Shown: positions 42,770 to 51,804 of the stretch, piece by piece
Layout: each line of letters opens with the position of its first letter
Position numbering within the stretch: position 1 is the first letter of the stretch
Assembly (NCBI RefSeq): GCF_021531315.1
Contig: NZ_JAFBIQ010000002.1
Span: 155,699-219,698 of the forward strand
Source of the DNA: Oscillibacter valericigenes
GTDB taxonomy: Bacteria; Bacillota; Clostridia; Oscillospirales; Oscillospiraceae
Direction: 5' to 3'
DNA: 64,000 nt
The notes under the pieces: model-generated
What the model was told of the DNA's origin: nothing
The model's input: only the letters and a program-made list of their open reading frames with translations
The model's database searches: none
Translations under genes and position numbers: made by a program

Positions 42770-43872
42770 TCCTTAGCCGCCTCCTTTTCAGTCTTCGACG
42801 AGCGGAAGATGAGCCGATAGTTGATGAAGAACTCACAGCCGAGCATACAGAAGAGCAGAATGCCCGTGATGATGTCGGAGATCGAGGCGGGCACGGCAAG
42901 GCGGGTCTGCAGCGTTTCCGCGCCCTTGGAAATGATGGCGAGCATCATGGAGATGACGATCATCGCAAAGGCGTTGAGCTGACTGAGCCACGCGACCGTA
43001 ATGGAGGTGAAGCCCACGCCCGCGGCCACGCCGTCGTAGAGCGTGGTGTTCGCGCCGGAGGCGACGACGAAGCCGACGAGGCCGGAGATCGCGCCGGAGA
43101 GGAACATCGTGCGCATCATCACATGGCCGACATTCATGCCTGCGTAGCGCGCGGTGTTGACGGAGTCACCGATGACGGCGATCTCGTAGCCGTGCTTGGT
43201 GTAGTTCATGTAGATGTGCATGAATATGACGAGGATCAACACGATGATCCAGCCGCAGTGAATGCCCAGCACCTTCGGCAGCGTCGCTGCCCTGTCAAAC
43301 TGGGGGATGATCTGCGAGCCGGGACGCCCCTCCCACGGGCCGCCCTGCAGCCAGCGGACGATGCCGATGATGATGTAGTTCATCATCAGGGTGAAGAGCG
43401 TTTCGTTGGTGTTCCACTTGGCCTTGAAGAACGCGGGGATCAGCGCCCAGAGGCCGCCGGCGACCGCACCGGCAGCGCCCATGATGATGAGCAGCAGCAC
43501 GGACGGGACCCTGCCCACCCAATAGAGGGCAAAGTAGCTTGCGGCGATGGCGCCCGCGGTGATCTGACCCTCGGCGCCGATGTTCCAAAAGCGCATCTTG
43601 AAGCAGGGGGCGATGGCAAGCGCACAGCCGAGCAGCGGCACGGCGAGCTTGACGGTCTGGCGGATGGCGGTCTTTTTGCCGAGCGCGCCGGCAAGGATGG
43701 TAGAGTAGCCGTCGATCGGCGTTGCGCCGTCGGGCAGGGCGATCATCATCACGAGACCGCCGAGGATGAGCGCGAGGACGATGGAGGCAAGGCGGATGCA
43801 CCAGACCTTCCACGGCTCCATCAGATCGCGCTTGGCGAGACGGATCAGGGGCACTTTATTCTCGTTATGCAT
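42766..43872 (-). CDS. Purine-type ABC transporter permease (first)
   Basis: 368 aa, polytopic, with APCFKMRFWNIGAEGQITAG as the conserved loop and WNTNETLFTLMMNYIIIGIV. The start overlaps the ATPase gene by 8 bases. Nearest look-alike in the window is the permease at 24371-25471, so the two transporter sets are paralogous. Confidence 0.85.
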   Translation of the reverse strand: MHNENKVPLIRLAKRDLMEPWKVWCIRLASIVLALILGGLVMMIALPDGATPIDGYSTILAGALGKKTAIRQTVKLAVPLLGCALAIAPCFKMRFWNIGAEGQITAGAIAASYFALYWVGRVPSVLLLIIMGAAGAVAGGLWALIPAFFKAKWNTNETLFTLMMNYIIIGIVRWLQGGPWEGRPGSQIIPQFDRAATLPKVLGIHCGWIIVLILVIFMHIYMNYTKHGYEIAVIGDSVNTARYAGMNVGHVMMRTMFLSGAISGLVGFVVASGANTTLYDGVAAGVGFTSITVAWLSQLNAFAMIVISMMLAIISKGAETLQTRLAVPASISDIITGILLFCMLGCEFFINYRLIFRSSKTEKEAAKE

Positions 43873-45412
43873 GAGCTGCTGCCTCCTTTCCGCCGCCGAC
43901 GCGGGTCATCATCAGACCGATCTCCTCCTTGGTGGCGGTGCGGGCATCGACGATGCCGCTGACCTTGCCGCCGCAGAGCACAAGGATGCGGTCGCACAGC
44001 TCGAGCAGCACATCGAGGTCCTCGCCGACGAAGATGACGGCGACGCCCTTCATCTTCTGCTCGGTCATGAGGTTGTAGATGGTGTAGGAGGTGTTGATGT
44101 CAAGGCCGCGCACGGCGTAGGCAGACATCAGCACATTGGGCGAGGACGCGATCTCGCGGCCGACGAGCACCTTCTGCACATTGCCGCCGGACATCCGCCG
44201 CACGGGGAACTCGGTGCTGGGGGTGACGACCTCCAGCTCCTTCCAGATGTTCATGGCCAGCGCATTGGGGTCCTTGCGGTCCACGAACACGCTCTTGCCC
44301 TTGCGCCATGAGCGGAGCATCATATTGCCGGTCATGCCCATCGAGCCGACCAGACCCATGCCGAGGCGGTCCTCGGGGACAAAGGCGAGCGCGACACCGG
44401 ACTTTTTGATCTGCATCGGCGTCTTGCCGACCAGCTCGGACTCCGGCGTGCCCTCGGGCGTATAGCGGATGCTGCTGCCCTCGGCGACCGGATAGAGCCC
44501 CGCGATGGACTCGAGCAGCTCGCGCTGGCCGCTGCCGGCGATGCCGGCCACGCCGAGGATCTCGCCGCCCATGGCGGTGAAGGAAACATGATCGAGCCGG
44601 ACAACATCCTCGTTATCATAGCAGGTGACATCCTTGAGCGTCAGGCGCGGGACGGGATTTTCGTAGCGCGGACGGTCGATGTTGAGCGTGACCGCGTGGC
44701 CGACCATCATATCGGTGAGCGCCTGCGGGCTGGTCTCGCCGGTGTTGACCGTGCCGATGTATTGGCCCTTGCGCAGCACCGCGACCTTATCCGAAAGCGC
44801 CATGACCTCGTGGAGCTTATGCGTGATGATGACGATTGCCTTGCCGTCGGCACGCATATTGCGCAGCACGTTGAAGAGCTTTTCGGTCTCCTGCGGGGTG
44901 AGGACGGCGGTCGGCTCGTCGAGGATCAGCGTGTCCGCGCCGCGGTAGAGGACCTTGACGATCTCGACCGTCTGCTTCTGCGAGACGGACATATCGTAGA
45001 TCTTCTTCGTCGGGTCGATGTCGAAGCCGTAGCGCTCGCAGATCTCACGGACTCTTGCGTTGGCGGCCTTGATGTCCAGCTTGCCGGGCTCGTCGAGGCC
45101 GAGGACGATATTCTCCGCCGCGGTGAACACATCCACGAGTTTGTAGTGCTGGTGGATCATGCCGATGCGGTTATCAAAGGCGTCCTTCGGCGAACGGATG
45201 GAGGTGAGCACGCCGTCTACATAAATTTCACCCTCGTCGGGGTAGTAGATGCCGGCGAGCATATTCATCAGCGTCGTTTTTCCGCTGCCGTTTTCGCCCA
45301 GCAGGGAAAGGATCTCGCCTCGGTTGATGCTCAGGTCGATGCTGTCGTTCGCAACGACCTTGCCGAAGCGCTTGGTGATGTGCCTGAGTTCGACTGCGCA
45401 TGGTTTGTTCAA
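43865..45412 (-). CDS. Purine-type ABC transporter ATPase (two NBDs)
   Basis: 515 aa. NBD1 Walker A LGENGSGKTTLMNMLAG, signature MSVSQKQTVEIVKVLYRGAD, Walker B LILDEPTAVLTPQE; NBD2 GIAGSGQRELLESIAG, RMSGGNVQKVLVGREIASSP. Same asymmetric plan as the ATPase at 25468-27024. A 286-base gap with a terminator separates it from the binding-protein gene, so stoichiometry is probably set by partial termination. Confidence 0.9.
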   Translation of the reverse strand: MNKPCAVELRHITKRFGKVVANDSIDLSINRGEILSLLGENGSGKTTLMNMLAGIYYPDEGEIYVDGVLTSIRSPKDAFDNRIGMIHQHYKLVDVFTAAENIVLGLDEPGKLDIKAANARVREICERYGFDIDPTKKIYDMSVSQKQTVEIVKVLYRGADTLILDEPTAVLTPQETEKLFNVLRNMRADGKAIVIITHKLHEVMALSDKVAVLRKGQYIGTVNTGETSPQALTDMMVGHAVTLNIDRPRYENPVPRLTLKDVTCYDNEDVVRLDHVSFTAMGGEILGVAGIAGSGQRELLESIAGLYPVAEGSSIRYTPEGTPESELVGKTPMQIKKSGVALAFVPEDRLGMGLVGSMGMTGNMMLRSWRKGKSVFVDRKDPNALAMNIWKELEVVTPSTEFPVRRMSGGNVQKVLVGREIASSPNVLMSAYAVRGLDINTSYTIYNLMTEQKMKGVAVIFVGEDLDVLLELCDRILVLCGGKVSGIVDARTATKEEIGLMMTRVGGGKEAAAHA

Positions 45413-45650
45413 GGTCTGTCATCCTTTCTGTGTACCGCCTGCCGGAGGCGGGGCGGTAAGGCTGCAGCCACCTTATCGGAGCGGGGCCTCGCAGCTCCGA
45501 TAAATGCTGATTATTCAATTCTTATAGTACCATAATAAAGCCCTGATGTAAATGAAAAAGCTATCGGCGAAACCGTCAAAAAAAGAAACGAAAAACCGGG
45601 ATAATCCACAAAAAGTTTGCTTACCTAAAAAATTTTCAGAAGAAAAGCCA
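45413..45650. other. Spacer between binding-protein and ATPase genes
   Basis: Holds an A-rich stretch (about 45535-45650) with no leftward gene. Leftward it would give a U-rich leader before the ATPase gene. No known riboswitch recognised. Confidence 0.4.
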
Positions 45651-45682
45651 AAACGGGAACCGCCCGCAGGCGGTTCCCGTTT
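45651..45682. terminator. Terminator behind the purine-binding lipoprotein gene
   Basis: Perfect 14-bp stem (45651-45664 with 45669-45682), CGCA loop, U-rich when read leftward. Confidence 0.8.
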
Positions 45683-45698
45683 ACTGTGTGAGATTTGC

Positions 45699-46943
45699 TT
45701 AGAACGCGGAGTTGAGCCACTCGATGCCGTCGATCTGGATGGTGAAGTAAGGAGCGGACTGGAAGTAGGACTCATGGAAGGCACCGTCGAACACGGCCTC
45801 CTCGGAGTCGGGGGCGAAGTCGCCGTCAGTATCCAGCGCGAAGGCCTGGGTCAGGGGCTCATTGTTCACGGTGAAGGTGGAGGTGTCAAAGACCTGGACG
45901 GAGCCGTCCTTGAGGCCGGCCTCGACCTCGGCGAGCTTCTCAGCGGTGCCGGGGGCGGCGATCTTTTCGTTGAGATTGGTCAGTACGACGCTGCCGTCAG
46001 CATAGCCCTTGCAGAAGTCCTGATCGAAGGCCTGACCGTTGGCGACAGACTCGATGGCATAGACGAAGTAGGGCGCCCAGTCGATGCGGCAGCCGATGAT
46101 GGAGGAGTCGGGGGCAACGCCGGTCATGTCGTTGTTGTAGCCGGTATGGAACGCGCCCTTGGACTGCGCCATGGTGGCGGGGGTGGTGTTATCGGAGTGC
46201 TGGGAGATGAGCTTGCAGCCGCGGTCGCACAGGTCGGAGGCGGCATTGGACTCTTCGGTGGCGTCGGACCAGGAGCCGACGAACTGGACCTTCATGGTCG
46301 CGCTCGGGCAGACGGAGCGGGCGCCGAGGAAATAGGCGGTCATGCCGGAAACGACTTCAGCGAAGGAGAACGCGCCGACATAGCCGATGACGGCCTCTTC
46401 CGCCTTGATGGTGCCCTCGTCGATGAGCTGCTGGAGCTTCATACCGGCAGCGACGCCGGCGAGGTAGCGGCCCTCATAGATGTTGGCGAAGGCGTTGTGG
46501 GTGTTCTCAAGGCCATCGTTCCAGGAGTTCTGGTTGGTGCAGCCGACGAACTGGATCTCGGGATAGTCGGGCGCGACCTTGAGCATGTACTCCTCAAAGC
46601 CGAAGGAGTTGTTGATGATGAGCTCGCAGCCCTCTTCGGCCAGCTCGAGGTTGGCGTCCTCGCAGGTGGAGTTCTCACCGATGTTGTACTTCACGACCCA
46701 GTCAACATTGATGCCCTTGGCAGCAAGCTGCTCGGTGGCGGCTTCCTTGCCGCGGATGAAGTTGTAGGTGTAGCCCTGATCGTTCTCGTCACCGATGCAG
46801 ATCAGACCGACCTTGACGGTCTTGGTCTCGGTGTCGGTGTTGCCGGGGGCGGGATCGGGCGCGGGATCGGGGGTCTTGCTGCCGCAGGCCGCAAGAGACA
46901 GGACCATAACGACAGAAAGCAGGATAGCAAGAAGCTTCTTCAT
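45699..46943 (-). CDS. BMP-family substrate-binding lipoprotein for the purine locus
   Basis: 414 aa. Lipobox LSLAAC (residues 15-20). BMP pattern: KVGLICIGDENDQGYTYNFI, AVIGYVGAFSFAEVVSGMTA, CDRGCKLISQHSDNTTPATM and GAFHTGYNNDMTGVAPDSSI. Longer than the paralogue at 27106-28131 (341 aa). Members of this longer type are found with purine/urate-type ATPases and permeases. It has its own promoter and terminator, so it should be the most abundant product of the transporter. Confidence 0.85.
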   Translation of the reverse strand: MKKLLAILLSVVMVLSLAACGSKTPDPAPDPAPGNTDTETKTVKVGLICIGDENDQGYTYNFIRGKEAATEQLAAKGINVDWVVKYNIGENSTCEDANLELAEEGCELIINNSFGFEEYMLKVAPDYPEIQFVGCTNQNSWNDGLENTHNAFANIYEGRYLAGVAAGMKLQQLIDEGTIKAEEAVIGYVGAFSFAEVVSGMTAYFLGARSVCPSATMKVQFVGSWSDATEESNAASDLCDRGCKLISQHSDNTTPATMAQSKGAFHTGYNNDMTGVAPDSSIIGCRIDWAPYFVYAIESVANGQAFDQDFCKGYADGSVVLTNLNEKIAAPGTAEKLAEVEAGLKDGSVQVFDTSTFTVNNEPLTQAFALDTDGDFAPDSEEAVFDGAFHESYFQSAPYFTIQIDGIEWLNSAF

Positions 46944-47000
46944 TTGAGTTAATCCTCCTTATAAATTGGCACCTCCCGCAGGATGGAGCCTTTGAACAGT

Positions 47001-47029
47001 ATCATACAGAATTTTCAAGCAAAACGCAA
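47001..47029 (-). promoter_or_regulatory. Promoter of the purine-binding lipoprotein gene
   Basis: Leftward TTGCGT (47029-47024), 17-base spacer, TATGAT (47006-47001). Confidence 0.6.
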
Positions 47030-47125
47030 CGGGCAAACGGAAAAAAGAGCCGAAAACTTAGCCAAAAATCCAAAAAATATTTTAGGCAAAGCGGAGAAAA
47101 GACAAAAAAACAGACAGAAAAGCAA

Positions 47126-47159
47126 ACAAAAGGTTTGCCCGCGTGGGCAAACCTTTTGT
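47126..47159. terminator. Terminator of the carbamate kinase gene
   Basis: Perfect 15-bp stem (47126-47140 with 47145-47159), GCGT loop, U-rich leftward; about 30 bases behind the stop. Confidence 0.85.
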
Positions 47160-47188
47160 CGATGCTGTATAGATCGTTCGCTTTTTGA

Positions 47189-48124
47189 TTACTGATGGAC
47201 GCGGGTACCGGTCTTGCCCTCGATGCCCTCGGCGGCCTTCTCAAGCAGGGTGATGAGCGCGACGCGGCCGGGCTTGGATTCGGCGAAGGACAGCGCGGCC
47301 TGCACCTTGGGCAGCATGGAGCCGGGCGCGAACTGCTTCTCGTCGATGTACTTGCGGGCGTCGGCGGGGGTGAGATCGTCAAGGCCCTTCTGATCGGGCT
47401 TGCCGAAGTTGATGGCGACCTTCTCAACGGCGGTCAGGATGACGAGCATATCCGCGTCGAGGAGCTCCGCGAGCTTGGCGGAGGCAAAGTCCTTGTCGAT
47501 GACGGCGGGGGTGCCGTAGAGCTTGCCGTCGCGGCGCACGACGGGGATGCCGCCGCCGCCGACGGTGATGACGACGGTGCCGTTATCCACGAGCGCCTGC
47601 ACGGTGCGCTTTTCCACAACATCGATGGGCTTGGGGGAGGGAACGACCTGACGGTAGCCGCGGCCGGCGTCCTCTACCATGGTGTAGCCCTTCTCGGCGG
47701 CGATGCGGTCGGCGGTTTCCTTATCGTAGAAGGCGCCGACGGGCTTAGTGGGATGCTGGAAGGCGGGGTCGGCCTCGTCAACGAGGACCTGCGTGACGAC
47801 GGTGGCGACATCCTTATCCATGCCACGGGAGGCCAGCTCGTTGCCGATGGCGTTCTGAAGGTGGTAGCCGATGTAGCCCTGGCTCATGGCGCCGCACTCG
47901 GGGAAGGGCATATCGGACTTGATGGCCTTGGCCTCGGCGGCGGTGGACATACCGAGGTTGATCATGCCGACCTGCGGGCCGTTGCCGTGGGCGATGATGA
48001 CCTCGTTGCCCTGCGCGATGAGGTCGACGATGGGCTTGGCGGTCTCGGTGACGAGAGCGAGCTGCTCATAGGGGGTGTTGCCCAGCGCGTTGCCGCCGAG
48101 CGCGATCACGATGCGTTTACCCAT
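47189..48124 (-). CDS. arcC: Carbamate kinase
   Basis: 311 aa. RIVIALGGNALGNTPYEQLA, VIIAHGNGPQVGMINLGMST, PFPECGAMSQGYIGYHLQNA, VVPSPKPIDVVEKRTVQALV, VITVGGGGIPVVRRDGKLYG and MLVILTAVEKVAINFGKPDQ are all carbamate-kinase blocks. It transfers phosphate from carbamoyl phosphate to ADP, giving ATP, CO2 and ammonia. Downstream of ygeW, which would supply carbamoyl phosphate; no arginine deiminase gene is near, so it is the YqeA-type kinase of the purine locus rather than an arginine pathway enzyme (inference). Confidence 0.92.
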   Translation of the reverse strand: MGKRIVIALGGNALGNTPYEQLALVTETAKPIVDLIAQGNEVIIAHGNGPQVGMINLGMSTAAEAKAIKSDMPFPECGAMSQGYIGYHLQNAIGNELASRGMDKDVATVVTQVLVDEADPAFQHPTKPVGAFYDKETADRIAAEKGYTMVEDAGRGYRQVVPSPKPIDVVEKRTVQALVDNGTVVITVGGGGIPVVRRDGKLYGTPAVIDKDFASAKLAELLDADMLVILTAVEKVAINFGKPDQKGLDDLTPADARKYIDEKQFAPGSMLPKVQAALSFAESKPGRVALITLLEKAAEGIEGKTGTRVHQ

Positions 48125-48287
48125 GGTGGTGTATCTCCTTAAAAAATAAATTTTGAGTCGTTTGATTGTCGCAATGGCTGAATTTCCATTGTCGTTTGGC
48201 TACATTATAGTGAATAACGCACGAGAATGCGAGACATTTCCCGCGGCAATTCTTGTATTTTTTCGGCTTTTTGTGCTTTCGGCGGAA

Positions 48288-48312
48288 AAAGGGCGGCCGA
48301 AGCCGCCCCTTT
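48288..48312 (-). terminator. Terminator of ygeW
   Basis: GGGCGGC / GCCGCCC stem with CGAA loop (48291-48308), followed leftward by TTTTTCC. Confidence 0.6.
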
Positions 48313-48327
48313 CGGTGGTTTGATCGC

Positions 48328-49521
48328 TCAGAACATCTTGCGCTCGGCGTCGGACTTGTCCATCTCCATGAGGGCGCGGACGGGATCCTTCACCTGTGCG
48401 AGGAAGATCATCGCGGCGATGATGTAGGGCTTGTAGGAGGCCTGCTTGTAGAGGGGCACGATGTAGCGGTCGAACACGGAGTTGTCGACCTCACCCTCGG
48501 GGCAGGAAAGGCCGGAGATGTCGGCGGGCAGGCAGTGGAGGTAGAGCGCCTTGCCGTCCTTCGTGAGCTTCATCATCTCCTCGGTGCAGGCCCAGTCCTT
48601 GTGCTCGGCGTTCTGCGCGAGAAGGCGCTTTTCGAGTGCGTCGATGCCCGCCTTGTCGCCTGCCTGATAGAGCTTCGTGCGCTCCTCCATGGCCTTGAAC
48701 GGCGCCCAGCTCTTGGGATAGACGATGTCGGCGTCCCGGAAGGCCTCCTGCATGGAGCTGCACTTGGTGAAGCTGCCGCCGGTGGCCGCCGCGTTCTTGC
48801 GGGCGATCTCCTCAACCTCGGGCATGACCTCATAGCCCTCGGGGTGGGCGAGCGTGACGTCCATGCCGAAGCGGGTGAAAAGGCCGATGACGCCCTGCGG
48901 GACGGAGAGGGGCTTGCCGTAGCTGGGGGAGTAGGCCCAGGTCATGGCGACCTTCTTGCCCTTGAGATTTTCCACGCCGCCGAAGTAGTGGATGATGTGG
49001 AGCATATCGGCCATGCACTGGGTGGGGTGATCCACGTCGCATTGAAGGTTCACGAGCGTGGGGCGCTGCTCAAGGATGCCGTCACGGTAGCCCTCCTCGA
49101 GCGCGTCGATGAAGGTTTTCTGATACTTGTGGCCCTCGCCGATGAACATATCGTCGCGGATGCCGATGACATCGGCCATGAAGGAGACCATGTTGGCGGT
49201 CTCACGCACAGTTTCGCCGTGGGCGATCTGGCTCACCTTCTCATCAAGGGGCTGCTCCTTCAGACCGAGCAGGTTGCAGGCGGAGGCAAAGGAGAAGCGG
49301 GTACGGGTGGAGTTGTCGCGGAAAATAGAGATGCCGAGGCCGGAGTTGAACACACGGGTGTCCTTGTTGCGCTCGCGCAGGTCGCGCAGCGCGTCGGCGA
49401 CGGTAAAGACCGCGTCGATCTCCTCGTCGGTCTTGTCCCAGGTCCAATAGAAATCGTTCTTATACATATCGTTGATGTGCAGCGTTTCGAGATGACGCGC
49501 CAGTTCAACAGTCTTGCTCAT
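48328..49521 (-). CDS. ygeW: Knotted carbamoyltransferase YgeW
   Basis: 397 aa. Carbamoyl-phosphate site STRTR at 71-75 (FRDNSTRTRFSFA), HPTQ at 165-168 and HCLPADISG near residue 345. The long proline-rich internal region and length fit YgeW rather than ornithine (about 330 aa) or aspartate (about 310 aa) carbamoyltransferase. The natural acceptor is unsettled; in purine breakdown it is thought to release carbamoyl phosphate from a carbamoylated intermediate for carbamate kinase. It lies between ygeY and arcC, all leftward. Confidence 0.9.
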   Translation of the reverse strand: MSKTVELARHLETLHINDMYKNDFYWTWDKTDEEIDAVFTVADALRDLRERNKDTRVFNSGLGISIFRDNSTRTRFSFASACNLLGLKEQPLDEKVSQIAHGETVRETANMVSFMADVIGIRDDMFIGEGHKYQKTFIDALEEGYRDGILEQRPTLVNLQCDVDHPTQCMADMLHIIHYFGGVENLKGKKVAMTWAYSPSYGKPLSVPQGVIGLFTRFGMDVTLAHPEGYEVMPEVEEIARKNAAATGGSFTKCSSMQEAFRDADIVYPKSWAPFKAMEERTKLYQAGDKAGIDALEKRLLAQNAEHKDWACTEEMMKLTKDGKALYLHCLPADISGLSCPEGEVDNSVFDRYIVPLYKQASYKPYIIAAMIFLAQVKDPVRALMEMDKSDAERKMF

Positions 49522-49550
49522 GATGATGTTCTCCTTTATCTTGATGATGT

Positions 49551-50948
49551 TTATCTGATGTTGTTGCCGGTCAGCTCCTGACGGAAGCTGGTGGCGGAGC
49601 CGTCCTTATTCTCGGGCTTGTAGAGGCCGGGCACAGCGGCGTAGAGCGCGGCGCAGGTGACAAGGTCCTGCTTCCAGGTGATCTCGTTGGGGGCGTGCGC
49701 CTGAGACTCCGCGCCGGGGCCGAAGCCCACGCAGGGGATGCCGTAGCGGCCCTGAATGGAAACGCCGTTGGTGGAGAAGGTCCACTTGTCGGTCAGCGGA
49801 CGGCCGGTGCGCGTGGACATCGCCTTTTCGTCCGCGCCGATGCGCTCGGTGCCCCAAAGGGCGTGGTGCGCGTCCACGAGCGCCTGCACGTGAGGTGCGG
49901 TCTCCTTGTTGATCCAGGTGGGGAAGAAGCACTCGGTCTCATAGACATGGCCGGTCCAGGAGGGACGGTCGTACATATACATGCTGACCTTGACGTCCTT
50001 GGCGTACTTCTTGCAGGCGGGCAGATCCTCGATCTCCTTGAGGCAGGACTGATAGGTCTCGCCCGCAGTCATGCGGCGGTCGATGGAGATGGAGCAGGAG
50101 TCTGCGACGGCGCAGCGGGAGGGAGAGGTGTAGAAGATCTGGCTGGTGGTGCAGGTGCCGCGGCCGAGGAAGCGGGCATCCTCCCAATGCTCGGGGTTAT
50201 ACTTCGGGTCGAGCATCTTCACGAGGCCCTTGACCTCCTTGTCGTCGCCCGCGTCGTTCTCGTTGAGGTCGCGGACATTGAGCAGCACCTCCGCCATCTT
50301 GTGGATGGCGTTGTCGCCGCGCTCAGGCGCGGAGCCGTGGCAGGAGACGCCGTGCATATCGACGCGGATCTCCATGCGGCCGCGGTGACCGCGGTAGATG
50401 CCGCCGTCGGTCGGCTCGGTGGAGATGACGAACTCGACCTTCTCGCGCGCGTCCTCGGGACCGTTGAAGTATTCGTTGACGATGGACTGCCAGCACATAC
50501 CGTCGCAGTCCTCCTCCTGAACGGAGCCGACGACCATGATCTTATAGCCCTCGGGAATCAGGCCGAGGTCCTTCATGATCTTCGCGCCGTAGGTGGCGGA
50601 GGCCATGCCGCCCTCCTGATCGCTGCCGCCGCGGCCGTAGATGACCTTCTCGTCCTCGTAGCCCTGATAAGGGTCGTGCGTCCAGTTTTCGATGTTGCCG
50701 ATGCCCACGGTGTCGATGTGAGAGTCGAGCGCGATGATCTTATCGCCCGTGCCCATCCAGCCGATGACGTTGCCGAGCTTGTCGAACTCGACCTTATCGT
50801 AGCCGAGCTTCTTCATTTCCTCGGCAATGCGGTTGGCGACGCCCTTTTCCTCGCAGCTCTCGCTGGGAATGGCGATCATGTCACGCAGGAAGCGCGTCAT
50901 GTCGGCCTGATAGCCCTGTGCAGCTTTTTTGATCGCTTCAAAATCCAT
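49551..50948 (-). CDS. ygeY: YgeY, selenium-metabolism-linked M20-family hydrolase
   Basis: 465 aa. M20 metallo-hydrolase motifs: [15 protein letters not shown] (first metal His/Asp), [16 protein letters not shown] (bridging Asp), [14 protein letters not shown] (catalytic Glu pair), [19 protein letters not shown]. The N-terminal [19 protein letters not shown] and the ~465 aa length match YgeY. Believed to cleave an amide or ureido product of urate-type ring opening. First gene of the leftward operon with a consensus promoter. Confidence 0.9.
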   Translation of the reverse strand: MDFEAIKKAAQGYQADMTRFLRDMIAIPSESCEEKGVANRIAEEMKKLGYDKVEFDKLGNVIGWMGTGDKIIALDSHIDTVGIGNIENWTHDPYQGYEDEKVIYGRGGSDQEGGMASATYGAKIMKDLGLIPEGYKIMVVGSVQEEDCDGMCWQSIVNEYFNGPEDAREKVEFVISTEPTDGGIYRGHRGRMEIRVDMHGVSCHGSAPERGDNAIHKMAEVLLNVRDLNENDAGDDKEVKGLVKMLDPKYNPEHWEDARFLGRGTCTTSQIFYTSPSRCAVADSCSISIDRRMTAGETYQSCLKEIEDLPACKKYAKDVKVSMYMYDRPSWTGHVYETECFFPTWINKETAPHVQALVDAHHALWGTERIGADEKAMSTRTGRPLTDKWTFSTNGVSIQGRYGIPCVGFGPGAESQAHAPNEITWKQDLVTCAALYAAVPGLYKPENKDGSATSFRQELTGNNIR

Positions 50949-51014
50949 GAGAAACCTCCGTACATAAATAAAAATTTGATCGCTGTATTTCTGCTTTTCT
51001 TTTACTCTGCCTCT

Positions 51015-51042
51015 ATCATAGCATAAGCGCCGGCAAAGTCAA
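51015..51042 (-). promoter_or_regulatory. ygeY operon promoter
   Basis: Leftward TTGACT (51042-51037), 16-base spacer, TATGAT (51020-51015). Confidence 0.7.
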
Positions 51043-51083
51043 ACAAAAAATTTGCAAATCTCAAAAATTTTTAGAAAAAATGA

Positions 51084-51111
51084 TTGCTTTTTCTTTTAAC
51101 TATGGTATGAT
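51084..51111 (+). promoter_or_regulatory. Promoter of the regulator-PLP enzyme operon
   Basis: TTGCTT (51084-51089), 16-base spacer, TATGAT (51106-51111). Only 41 bases separate it from the leftward -35 box, so one bound regulator could control both directions. Confidence 0.6.
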
Positions 51112-51147
51112 GTATGGGAAAGACCAGCGCAGGGGAGGCGATAGGCT

Positions 51148-51804
51148 ATCGAAGCGTCAAAGCTGGAGTCTCTGCGGCAGCTCGCAAAGGGCATTGCCGC
51201 GCAGTTCGGCAGCAGCTGTGAGGTCGTCGTACACGATGTGGCTGCCAAGAATCCCGAGCATTCCATCGTCATCATCGAGAACGGGCATGTCACGGGGCGC
51301 AAGGTCGGCGACGGTGCGTCCCATGTCGCCATGGAGCAGGTGCGCAACGCTGACGCACAGCCGATGGATCACCTGAGCTACCTCACCAAAACGCCGGACG
51401 GCAAGATCCTCAAGTCCTCCACGATGTACATTCGCGGCAAGGGCGGCAAGGTCGTCGCCATTCTCGGCATCAACTACGACATCTCCTCGCTCCTCATGGT
51501 CGAGAGCGCCGTGCGCGAGCTGACCGCCGCGGGCGACAGCACGCAGACGGAGCCGGAGAAGATCATCAATGTCAACGATGTGCTCGACGAGCTCATCGCC
51601 CAGTCGGTTGCCCTCGTGGGCAAGCCCGCGGCGCTGATGAACAAGGAGGACAAGATGCGCGCCATCGGCTTTTTGAGCCAAAGCGGCGCGTTCCTCGTCA
51701 CCAAGTCCGGCGACAAGGTCGCCAAATATTTCGGAATTTCAAAATACACCCTATACTCTTACATTGACAAACAACAGGAGGAAAGCAAACATGGGCAAAA
51801 TTGA
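51148..51804 (+). CDS. YheO-like PAS/HTH transcriptional regulator
   Basis: About 218 aa. The PAS-like YheO domain fills residues ~1-130 (LESLRQLAKGIAAQFGSSCE, VVVHDVAAKNPEHSIVIIEN, GHVTGRKVGDGAS, ILGINYDISSLL). A C-terminal HTH_22 region follows (SQSGAFLVTKSGDKVAKYFG, ISKYTLYSYID). An in-frame stop at 51142-51144 limits the start; no ATG, GTG or TTG is available before the conserved LESLRQ block. AGGGGAGG is placed 9 bases before an ATC codon at 51148, which I take as the start. Likely senses a purine-pathway ligand and controls the divergent promoters. Confidence 0.8.
   Translation: MEASKLESLRQLAKGIAAQFGSSCEVVVHDVAAKNPEHSIVIIENGHVTGRKVGDGASHVAMEQVRNADAQPMDHLSYLTKTPDGKILKSSTMYIRGKGGKVVAILGINYDISSLLMVESAVRELTAAGDSTQTEPEKIINVNDVLDELIAQSVALVGKPAALMNKEDKMRAIGFLSQSGAFLVTKSGDKVAKYFGISKYTLYSYIDKQQEESKHGQN

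Noticed and set aside
46944..47125. Purine riboswitch upstream of the BMP lipoprotein genes
   Set aside because: Neither this leader nor 28132-28200 has the conserved three-way junction core; plain promoters are seen instead.
47189..49521. Arginine deiminase pathway (arcA-arcB-arcC)
   Set aside because: No arginine deiminase is present, and the carbamoyltransferase has YgeW length and context rather than ArcB.
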